Assembly (NCBI GenBank): GCA_013400115.1
Contig: VXBP01007102.1
Location: forward strand, 186,462-250,461
DNA: 64,000 bases
Source: Rhinopomastus cyanomelas
Taxonomy: Eukaryota; Chordata; Aves; Bucerotiformes; Rhinopomastidae
Direction: 5' to 3'
Both the position numbers and the translations under genes were made by a program. Under the pieces are notes generated by a model. The model did no database searches, was not told the origin of the DNA, and was given only the letters and a program-made list of their open reading frames with translations. This document shows positions 11,218-21,765 of the stretch, piece by piece (positions within the stretch are counted from its first letter, which is position 1; each line of letters opens with the position of its first letter).

Positions 11218-13408
11218 AAAAGAAATAGGAGCTGCTATAAAAAGAACTGGGTGCAGAAGCAGCAACCAATTTTGAGGAGGATGCTCAAGTCCATGGGAGG
11301 TGTGGAGTTGCCCATAAGTGACCACCAGGAAGGACCCATAACCACAATCAGGCGGCCAAGCCAGCATCTTCCACTTAGTGACTGGATCTGTGTATCATCT
11401 CCTGCTCTTTTTTAAGCTATCCAGTCACAGGCAGTGGTTCTCTGGGCAAAGCAGACTACGACTGCTGCCCTCAGACCCACTGCTCTCTGATGACAGCAGG
11501 TCACTTTGGACCTTATGCTATAATGAAGTGCGGGTTCGAGGAAGAAAAACCACAGTCAAAACAACCTCTGAGAATGAACTTATTGACATAAATTTGCTCC
11601 TCTTGGCATTTCTCTCTCTTGTTCCACCAGAGCACAGAGTTACGGGTAGAGAACACTTTTTCTGAAAATCTGTTTCTCTCCTGTACATTTTGTGGTGAAG
11701 GGAAGAAAATTATTGAGAAGAAAAAGGAAAAGAGACAAGAACAGAAGATGAAAGCTCTAGCCTCACGCAATTACAGCCTCATGTGCCGCGTTACACCACT
11801 CCTGAGCTGCGCTAACACAGCATTACCCTGGCACAACACTGTCAGCTCTTGTCAATCAGCAGCAGACAAGATGTGAGCAGAAGCATCACCCAGAAGCGTG
11901 CAGAGCCAGGGCAGCTCTAACTTGAGTGGTGGACTGTGCCAAGGTGTCCAGGAAGGTGCAGGGACATCTCCGACCACACACACATTATACCTCCATACAG
12001 CTAGGAGTGAGGATCAATCAATTACTACATTTGCTTCAATTATCTTTCCTGCTAGCAGCACAAGAGTTATTTTAAGGTTGAAGAGGTTGGACCCAAGACC
12101 AGGATTTATAAACACCAGCATGCACCCTTTCTATGCTTGGATCACCCAGCTTCTCATGGAACACTTTCATTGCTCCCCATAAGGAAGGGAACATTACCTG
12201 GCCAAGCAAGGTATTTTTCTGAGGTTCTTTACTGACTCTGCTGCATGACCTTAGGAAAACCACTTCATTCACTACAAAGAACTCAGAACTGGTGTAAAAA
12301 ATTGTACGAAGTTGTGGCAAATCAGAGCTAATACTTTCTCAGATATTTGGGTAATTAGATACTACTGAGCATAAATAGAAGAGTAAAACTACTCCATGCT
12401 CTTGGCGAGAGTCTGAAAAGAAAATTTACTGCTTTAGTTGTAATCTGAACTAAGATCTTGCATGCTAAAGGAAAAACTTCCTGGTCCTTGGGAGATTAAC
12501 AGATGGGTTTGGATATTTCAGCATGGTTTAACAATTTATGATAAAGACATGCTCCTATGAAAACTCATGAAAAAAGATTAGATTTTATTACATGCTCCTG
12601 CTCTAAAATGAATAAATATAACCACTTCCAAAGCCAGATTACCTGAGACATGTAATCAACTCAAAAATAGTTATAGAGCTGAATTGCTACAGGGTGTAGC
12701 AATCCATCCACTAATTCCATTTGTTTAGTGGTTCTATGCCATACTCTTGAGCTGTCAGCAAGCACCCAGGCCAGTATTTCAAACTAAATAATAATATGCA
12801 AAAGGATTTACAATTTAAAAAAGAATCCCACTCACTGGGATAAGCTGCTAATTATAGATGATACAAATCCTTGATTCTGAATAAGCCATAAATTAGAGAT
12901 TCCTGGGTGCCATCATACGTTGTGCCAAACCGCAGTGTCTCCCCACATACAAGGCTGTGAGCATGTGGAGACTCCGTTTGTGAAAAATTCATTACAAATA
13001 TAATATTAGCCCAAGGGAATTGACTCTTCAGGGTAGTATCAAAGCCATCACAGAGTCAAAGGACAGTTTACGAGACAGGAAAACAAGAAGAGCAACCTAT
13101 ACTTGTTGCTATAAATAAGAACAGCTAGTAGGAATGTGGTTGGACTTTCAGAAGATTTGGAGCTCTGCAGTTCTGTTAAAAAAAAAATCAACATACATGA
13201 CTCACAGCTCAGCAGTGCTCTGATAGCTGGAGGAATAGCTAGCAAGCACCTCTCAAAATACATTGATTGGCAACCAACACAGTACATTTCCTAGGACATT
13301 TTGCATTTTTCCATGAGATGTATACTCGCAGTTAAGTAAGTCTCAAGGTCTGCTGAAACAGCTGAGACAAGAATGACTTCATTCTGGCTTTATACTCTGT
13401 TACTCTCG

Positions 13409-13500
13409 TAGAATCATAGAATCATTAGGGATTGGAAGGGACCCCAAAAGATCATCTAGTCCAATCCCCCTGACACAGCAGGATCACCTCACTAGAGAAG
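13409..13500 (-). mobile_element. CR1 3' tail (young subfamily), about 90 nt
   Basis: The same ~90-nt tail module as at 7303-7394: tandem ATAGAATC, AGGGATTGGAAGGGACC, ATCTAGTCCAATCCCCCTGAC. It again directly abuts a second-subfamily CR1 in the same orientation. Confidence 0.85.
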
Positions 13501-13502
13501 CC

Positions 13503-14790
13503 ATGGAATCAGAGTCACTTAGGGTTGGAAGAAACCATCATCCAGTTCCAACTCCCCTGCCATGGGCAGGGACACCCCACCCCAGATCAGGCTGGCCAGA
13601 GCCCCATCCAGCCTGGCCTTAAACACCTCCAGGGATGGGGCCCCAACCACCTTCCTAGCCAACCCATTCCAGGCTCCCACCACTCTCACGGTGAAGAACT
13701 TCCTCCTCACATCCACTCTACATCTCCCCAGCTCCAGCTTTGCTCCATTCCTCCAGTCCTGTCGCTACACGCCATACTAAATAGCCCCTACCCAGCCTTT
13801 TTGTAGCCCCCTTCAGATACTGGAGGGCCACAATAAGGTCAGCTGGGAGCCTCCTCTTCTCCAGACTGAAGACCCTCAATTCTTTCAGTCTGGCCTCACA
13901 GCAGAGGTGCTCCAGCCCTCTGATCATCCTCATGGCCCTCCTCTGCACGCACTCCAGCATCTCCACATCCCTCTTGTAATAAGGGCTCCAGAACTGGACN
14001 NNNNNNNNNNNNNNNNNNNNNNNNNNNNNNNNNNNNNNNNNNNNNNNNNNNNNNNNNNNNNNNNNNNNNNNNNNNNNNNNNNNNNNNNNNNNNNNNNNNN
14101 NNNNNNNNNNNNNNNNNNNNNNNNNNNNNNNNNNNNNNNNNNNNNNNNNNNNNNNNNNNNNNNNNNNNNNNTGATTGTACCCAATCACCTCTTCACTGTT
14201 CTCCTGTCTCAGCAGTGCCTTCAGGAGGATCTGCTCCATGATCTTACTGGGCACAGAGGTGAGCCTGACTGGCCTGGAGTTTCCTGGCTCCTCCTTCCTA
14301 CCCTTTTTGAAAATAGGAATTATGTTTACCCTTTTCCTGTCAGTGGGGACTTCACCAGACCACCATGACTTTTGGAATATAATAGGGGTCTAGCAACCTC
14401 ATTTGCCAGTTCTGCCAGGACCCGTGGGTTTATCCCATCTGGTCCCATGCACTTGAACACTTTCAGGTCCTTCAGGTGATCACAAACCTGATCTTCACTT
14501 ATGATGGGCAGTTCTTCCTTGCTGTCCCTGCTGTTATTTTCCATGACTCCAGGAGTGTGGCTGGAGGCCTTTGCAGTGAAGACTGAGGTAGTCATTGAGA
14601 ACCTTAGCGTTTTCCATGTCACTTGTGACCACATCACCTGTTTCCTTTCTGAGGGGACCCACAACTTCCCTAGTCTTCTTTTTACCATTCATATACCTGT
14701 AGAAATTCTTGGTGTTCCCTTTGACCTCCCTGGCTAGGCCCAATTCAAACTCTGCCTTCATTAAAGCAGTAAAATCTGAACTAATTTGCC
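13503..14790 (-). mobile_element. CR1 LINE, second subfamily, with assembly gap
   Basis: Left of the gap the minus strand encodes the ORF2 C-terminus (VQFWSPYYKRDVEMLECVQRRAMRMI, then SLEKRRLPADLI, GAWNGLARKVVGAPSLEVFK). Right of the gap it encodes the start of the RT region (LAREVKGNTKNFYRYMNGKKKTRE, GPDGINPRVLAELANEVARPL, KIMEQILLKALLR). Orientation and subfamily agree, so this is probably one element. The central RT, about 900 nt in intact CR1, should lie between them but only 172 Ns are given. The reading frame also has breaks. Confidence 0.82.
14000..14171. other. assembly gap (172 N)
   Basis: A run of 172 Ns lies inside a CR1 element. The flanking ORF2 segments imply more missing sequence than the gap length shows. 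Confidence 0.99.
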
Positions 14791-15589
14791 ACAGGTATAG
14801 AAACAGGGGATCGTTTCTTTGGAAGGGAAGTTGTGATTGCCAGTGCTCAATAAGATGGATTAGGGTAGGAGTGTTAGACTCAGTGTTCACATTCTAACAA
14901 GACTGGGCACTCCCTAAATACACATGAAAATTTAGTCAGGATTTGAAGACAGTGGGTATCCAAAATTCCCTGTCTAGACACCTAAGTGATTTTCTTGAAG
15001 TGCCAGGCGGAGCTGGGCAGTGTGCTGCACCAGAGAGCACTGAGACTGAGTTTCACAAACCTGAGACTTGAAAGCTGCTCTGGATCACTTCAGTCCCCTG
15101 GGATTGTTAGCCCTGAGCACACTCCCACTCAATCACGACCCTCATTACGAGTGTCATGCTTATGTGCAAGAGTCAAAACAGCCAAACAGTTCATACTGTC
15201 TTCCTGCAGAGCCACCATTCACGTGGACATTTCTACAAATGGCACCTACAGTGAATTCATCAAAAACCTGGGTAAATATTTTTTTTTATTACCTACATAC
15301 AGGCTTAGGAGCTCTGCTGATTCAAGGTCATTTTCCAGCTTTCCTGGCCTATTCATAGCTCCAAAGCCACAGGAAGCACCAGAAGTTCTTCCTCTGGGTT
15401 TTTTAGCAGGTCCAAGTGATTTCTCAGTTTGTCAGTATGTGAGGGCAATCAGTATGCACCAGTAACACAGACCTGGTTAACAAGCAAGGTGGTCTGAGCC
15501 GGCATCCTTCCCATCTTGATTCCAGTAGAGGACGGTTTGCTTCGGGGTCTGACTTCATTACACTGAAAACTGCAAGATCATTTCCTCAC
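14791..15589. other. intronic DNA, nothing recognised
   Basis: Unique sequence between two CR1 elements. The overlapping open frames at 14986-15465 show no recognisable protein. Confidence 0.5.
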
Positions 15590-16212
15590 AGGCAAACTGA
15601 GGCAGTGTGGCCTAGATTTTTGGGTACTGAGGTGGCTACAGGGTAGAAGCCAGAGACTGGTGATCAATGGGACAGAGTCTAGTTGGAGGCCTGTATCTAG
15701 TGGAGTGCCCCAGGGATCGGTGCTGGGACCGGTCCTGTTCAATCTATTCATTGATGACTTGGATGAGGGATTGGCATGCACTGTCAGCAAGTTTGCTGAC
15801 GACACAAAGCTGGGTGGTGTCGCTGACACCCCTGCAGACTGTGCTGCCATTCAGCGAGATCTGGACAGGCTGGAGAGCTGGGCAGAGAAAAATCTAATGA
15901 GCTATAACAAGAGTAAGTGCAGAGTCTTGCATCTGGGCAAGAACAACCCCAGGGACCAGTATATGCTGGGGACTGACCTGTTGGAGTGTAGTGTAGGAGA
16001 GAGGGACCTGGGTGTCCTGGTGGACAGCAGGATGACTATGAGCCAGCAATGTGCTCTTGTGGCCANATTAATGGAGATGTTTAAGACCCTTTTGGATGCG
16101 TTCCTATGCAACTTGTTCTAGGTGATCCTGCTGTGTCAGGGGACTGGACTAGACGATCTTTCGAGGTCACTTCCATTCCGTAATGATTCTATGATTCTAC
16201 AATTCTATGATT
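15590..16212 (+). mobile_element. CR1 LINE with RT palm segment, broken by a single-N join
   Basis: The plus strand encodes LRQCGLD..LRWLQGRSQ, NGTESSWRPVSSGVPQGSVLGPVLFNLFIDDLDEGL, catalytic FADDTKLGGV, DRLESWAEKNLMSYNKSKCRVLHLGKNNP and VGERDLGVLVDSRMTMSQQCALVA. The single N at 16066 follows, and the sequence resumes at LMEMFKTLLDAFLCNLF, so roughly 450 nt of ORF2 is missing. The 3' end has ATGATTCTATGATTCTAC. The frame is open on both sides of the join, so the copy is young. Confidence 0.92.
16066..16066. other. single-N scaffold join inside CR1
   Basis: One N joins CALVA to LMEMFKT of CR1 ORF2, again with about 450 nt absent and the subfamily matching on both sides. Confidence 0.8.
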
Positions 16213-19200
16213 AGGCAAGAGCGTATTTGCAAGGCTGTCCCAAGATGAAACCTTCATGCTTCAATGGACATCAAAAAAAGGCTATTTGCTGCAAAGCTGT
16301 CCTTCAACACCTTTAATTAAGCAAGCTGTCTCGTTTTCTGTTACTCTTAATTGCATTGCATCCATTAGCTGCTTTTTAAAGCATTATCTCTTTGCTATAA
16401 TGAGTCAACAGACTGCAGCAGGTAGTACTACAGTGCACTGTACTTCAAGGGCAAATTTATCACAACATTTAGGAAGAAACTGAAGATAAGAGAGACAAAA
16501 CTGTTCTTCTCACAGGAGTCATCCCTTAGGGGTGAAGTAAATTTAGCAGTACAATGTTTGACCCCAAACATATGGCAATGCTTGACAACAGTTGTCTAAA
16601 CTGGCATTGTCTCCTGCCACTGCGCAAAATGCAGCCCACGCACCTGGGCTTGCACTCACACTACGTGTGCATCAGGAACACAAATCCCTACAGGCTGGTT
16701 AACTGGCATTAGGATTGCATTCCCAGAACACAGCAGGGAAAGATTCAGGTCTTTTGCTTTTATCTGTCAAAGTGAGGAACCTGATGTGAGCAAGTTATTT
16801 AGGCACTCTCAAAAGTTAATGAAAAGTGATAGGACAGAGGTTGAATTATGCCACTGGTGTTGGACAGCCCTCTTCAAAAAGGATGAATCACTCCCTGGAG
16901 GTGTCTAATCCTTTCCACTAACCATCAAAAGCATCTCAACAACTTTCAGGCCACTGCAGTTAGGCAGTGTATCTTGAATCCCACTCATGATACTTGAATA
17001 TGAAGATAACAATACTACTTAATTCAATTTATGGATCTCATTTCTGATCCAACATCTGTTTTAAACTCCAAAACACCCTGGAGCTATTAAAGTCATTTGC
17101 CAGAAAGCATTAGCACTAGAGACTAAAAAAATTCTGCTGCACCATCCTACTTGTGGCATATTAGCACTGCTGCCTCTCACAGAGATATTATGGCTTCAGT
17201 GCCAAAACAGAGAGGTTTTTATAGTAGATAGATAACTAATATATGCCATCCATCTTGCTATAAACCCAGAGGGAACACAGCACCATGATTTCTACCGCAG
17301 TGTAGCTAAACACAGTTTCGCCCAGAGGTGGTGGATTGGGTTGATCGTGTGTAGTTACACTGCAGTAAAAATGTCCTGTATTTCATCTTCACTAGGGCTT
17401 CAACGTGTTATGGCTTTTTATCTCCCTCACTGTAAAAAAAGAAGACTGATGCTTCAGGCTGAAAGGACACGGCTTTATTTTCCAGAATTTATATAGAGGG
17501 GAATAAATATGTCTTACACACACATACATGCGTACATGTATTTTATATATAAATTGCCTAGAGCACAGATCAAGTTACAGCCAAACTAACACTAAATGTT
17601 GACTTTTAAGGTGTAAGGAAATAGAATTTTGAAGCCTGGCATCATCACACAAGGCTGCTATTGAGGTTGAGGACAGCAAGTGACAAAATCAACATTATCC
17701 AACTGAGCTACCCTCTCTGAAAGATTCCTCCCCTACTTTCCATCAGAATTAGCAGTAGTACTTAGCTCCCAAAATGAAGAGCACATTGAAAGGCATTTTA
17801 TGCAGAACTCTGAACTAGTTTCCATCACTTGTAATTACATTAATATAGCAGAGCTCACTACAATCTCTTATTTGCATATTAAAGGACCTAATTAGTACTT
17901 TATCAAAAAGCAGTTCTCCTAGGTGTTCAAAATGCTCCCACTGCTTTTGTTTCACATTATAAATAAGATTAGTGATTTGAAAGGGAATTTGGTATTTGGG
18001 TGTAACTTGTAGGAACTTGATGGGATTGAAACACTAAGCCTACAATTTACTAAAAAAAAATAGCCCACAAGCTAAATCATGCTGCTGCTCTACCACTGGG
18101 GAAGAAACGCTCTCAGGAGTGTGGTACATTACACTTCAGCTTTGCCTGTCGGCTCGGTTCATCTGAAAACAAAATGAGAGCTGGAATTCTGTGGCAGAGA
18201 GGGCAGATAACCTGTACAAACTTCCGCAAAGGAGAAGATGCACCACTTCGTGTCATCCAAGGATGAAAAAGGAAATGGTTTTGTCTCAGTCTGAGCTCCA
18301 GTAATACCATGAAAACTGTTCTACAGAGTTCACGCAAGGTTTACAGCTATGGGAAATCTGCCTACAGCTTCAAAACAAGCACTTAGGAATTGAAATGACA
18401 AGTTTTACTTCAGTCCTGAGCACAGAAACAAACACCACAGGCTTCCACAGACGCACACAGGGCTGGAAGCAATGGTTTCATCCCAGGTCTTTACAACAGG
18501 TAGTGTTGCCCGTTTTGTTTCCGGTGCTACTGTGACAGCTGGTCACTGTCTGAACACAGCTTTGTTCATACTGCTCACTTCTGCCTCTGAAATTATTTCC
18601 AAAATCACAGACCTTGATTTAATACTGCAAAAGGTCACAAGTTTTGCAGCGAAACTCTGTGATGAGTAAGTAGCTACGCACCCAGGCCAGAGGTTTTGTG
18701 CCAAACTTCTGTCTCAGTGTCACAGGCAGCCTGTAACCAGCAAGGACTCGGTCCCCTCCTCCATGAGACCCGGTGGCCACTGTGGTTTCTCCAAGCATCA
18801 TCATTACCTGAAATATTAGGGTCTACCGGTCTCACTGCAGTTACTCATTGCAAGACTTTGAGGCTTGAATACATGGAGCCAGGAGAAAAGCAAAAGAAAC
18901 CCAAAACAAAGCAGCTCTGAGTGACTAAGCTGACCCTTGCTGCAGGGGATTTACAGAAACGTCAATTTCATAAGGACCTGCAGGGTTAAGGAAACTCACA
19001 GGGTTTTAGGAAAAGCATTATATGCTGTGATGGGCCCTTTAATGTGCTGCATTATGGGGTCTGGGACGCTCCGCCAGTCAACTTCCCTACCAGCTTGCAG
19101 GAAACGCTGCTAGCTCCAACAGCAGAACCAGAACGGTGGTTCCAGAGCACCTTTCCAGACTCAACTTTCCTTAACCAAAACAGAAGTTCATCCACAAGCT

Positions 19201-21537
19201 GAGGGAAAGCAGAGGAAAATACTTGAATTTATAGGTGAACTTAACCAAGGCAGGCGGTGATCTAGATCTGTTTGTATCCTCTGCTGCTGATGAAGGAAAA
19301 ACAAAGCCCTAACTGCAGATGAGCTGCTCAGGTTAGAAACATTTGAGCTTTGTGAAGGACACATGGCAAGGTTTTTCTCATCCCCTGGTTTTTTTGGACA
19401 GAAAAGCCTGTAACTAAACCTGAATCCTCAGAGGGTTTTGTGTGCTTTGCCCTAGCCTCCTGATTGAGCATCTGCCTGGCTTCAGACATTGTTCTTTCCA
19501 CGGAGCATTCTGTATCAGCCCACCAGAAAGCAAAGGCTGCCCCAGGATGAGTCTTCTCCTTTACCCCATCCTTGGAACTCCATCAGAGCACACAGAAAGC
19601 CTCCTCCTGACTGCAGCTGCCTAAGTATCAGGCTCTACAGCTTAATTTTGAAAGTGCTGAGCACCCACAGCTCCTGCAAAATCAATGAAGGCTGCAGGAG
19701 GTGTCAAAAAACAAGCTGCTAATAACTCCCAGCACATGACAGTGTGTTCCAGCTTTTTGCCTGTCCCTATCTCTGTATTTCTCTTTTATGCCGACACTAC
19801 TTAGAAATTGCTTCCATAGTCATCATATTTTTCCTATTTTTTTTTTTGGTTCTCCAAGCAGCACATTACTTTTTTATAAGATATTATTTCTCCTGCCACC
19901 GAGACCCATACTTTTCCTGATTGTCTCGACGCTTCTTTCTAATGTCTGGGACTTACTTGTATTTGTCTCGAGTCTTATAAATTTTCTGTCTTTACAATTA
20001 GTTTTAGCGTACATCAAATACCAGTCACAGAGATTGCTTGTCTGAAATGCACAAGAAACTATTACGGACTAGGGGAGATGTTATCATGCTGATAGATTCT
20101 GTGATCTTGGACAAAAATTAGCTGTTAGCATGCCAGAGATTCATTGCTTTGTGTGAAGTGGCTGTTCACATTCTGTGACGCTATTGTTTGTATGTAACAT
20201 TAACGAAATGATCTAGACATAAGAAAGGTAAATGCAAAAGGTTTAATCACTCTCATTTTATTACACTTCTATCTTCAGAGTCCCTTATTAAGGTTCCCAG
20301 TCCCTATGAAGCTGCATGTTTGGAACTAATTTCCTTTTTCAGCTGTATGAAAGAAGAGTAAAAAACAGCATTTTATTCCATAAACATAATTGTAAAGCTC
20401 TGTTGCTTGGATGACTGTTGGCTTCAGACCTTGGCTCTCCCAGCAAAAAGGAGAAATCAGGCCACAGCTGCTACAAGGCTGAATTTCCCCCTCACCTGAA
20501 GACAACATGTAAGACACTGCTTTTTCCAATGCACAAGAAAAGAAAAATAAATTGATAAATCACTTTCCAGAACTCTAACAGAACTCTAACAGAGCTGACA
20601 TCTGTGCTGGGGGAGTGTCGTGATTTGAGCTAAACCAGAACCAATTCTCTGTTAATATAGAGCATCTGTCATTCATTTAGTGGCCAGCCCAGCCTCAAAC
20701 CATGACAGGGAGAGAACCTTCCCAGATACAAGATCACAGAAGTATCAAAGTGCTGCCTGGAGGCACTAACAGTCTGAATTCAAGTGAAGGTGGTGGTGGT
20801 CAGCTTGCTCATGCCACCCACCAGCAACTCCCAGCAAAATGCTCCCAGCCAGACACTGCATGTGTCCAAGGAGGGAGAGCTCTGTCAGTACACTCCTGAA
20901 AAGAAAAAGGAGCTAAGTCAGTAGTAACGCAGCAATAGCGATGCCTACAGAACAGCCTATTTAAGGAAAATGGAACAGAATCATTGAGAGATCTGCCTGC
21001 AGTGGGATAGTTTTGTTAACCAGGTTGTTTAGTCCAGGCAAGAAAGCTGTACTGAAGCCTAGAAGTGGCGTTTGAATGGGAAGAATTTGCCTAGAAATCC
21101 ACTTTGTGCACAATTAAACCAGAGAACAGTAGAGTGGTGAGAGCACATGGAGTATTCTCCGAAGCTTTCTGAAGTCCTTCGATACTGTTCATGAACCTGA
21201 TAGGAACTAGCACTCTACCAGGTTCTTGCAACCCAGGTTCTTCCACCTCACACCTACTTATTTGTTCTTAGCTTGTACCAGTTCCTCCCTTGAGACAACA
21301 AGTGTCCATGTGGCTGTATGGTGAACTAAAACCTGGGAAAGAACAGGAGTGTTCATTGGCCCCCTGGTGTAGTTCGTAGAGGGGGGCAAATAAGTGTCTG
21401 TGCTGGCAGATGGGAGAAGGAAGTAGGGAAAAATAAGATTTTCTGTTTTAGCAGTGGTGCCACCTTTATCTGGTCATAAAAAGTACTGTTGCTAATTTCA
21501 GAATAAACCTGTTTGTTTCAGAATTCCAAAGTCATTT
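16213..21537. other. intronic DNA, CR1-free
   Basis: A 5.3-kb stretch without CR1. It holds the box-A-like motif near 17700 and short A and T runs. No exon of COL22A1 was recognised on the minus strand. Confidence 0.5.
17694..17718 (-). other. tRNA box-A-like motif, possible SINE remnant
   Basis: The minus strand has GGTAGCTCAGTTGGATAAT, a perfect box A context (TAGCTCAGTTGG). No box B or T-arm is found at the expected distance. It may be the eroded head of a tRNA-derived element, or chance. Confidence 0.25.
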
Positions 21538-21765
21538 AGAGTCATAGCATCACACAATCATTTAGGCTGAAAAAAAATTTTAAGATCTCCAAGTTCAACC
21601 ATTAACCTAACACTGCCAAGTCTTCCACTCAGCCATGTCCCTAAGCACCATATCTGCCCATCTCCTAAACCCTCCAGTGACTCCAGCACTTCCCTGGGCA
21701 GACTATGGCAATGCTTTACAACCTTCAACAGACGCTTCAGTGTGATTCTTGGAGGACCAGCTATC
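21538..21765 (-). mobile_element. old CR1 3' fragment
   Basis: A diverged CR1 end: CATAGCATCACACAATCATTTAGGCTG, CTCCAAGTTCAACCATTAACC, CTTCCCTGGGCAGACTATGGCAATGC. Substitutions and a run of A indicate age. It ends about 70 nt before 21840 without a clear boundary. Confidence 0.72.

Larger units (their letters stand above)
10481..13408. other. intronic DNA with two microsatellites
   Basis: Apart from the TA/CA tracts at 10935 and 11169 I see only unique, AT-rich intronic sequence. Confidence 0.5.

Noticed and set aside
20620..20700. Possible retroviral LTR end (GTGTCGTGATTTGAGC)
   Set aside because: Only loosely like avian LTR starts; no second LTR, primer-binding site, polypurine tract or retroviral coding sequence nearby.
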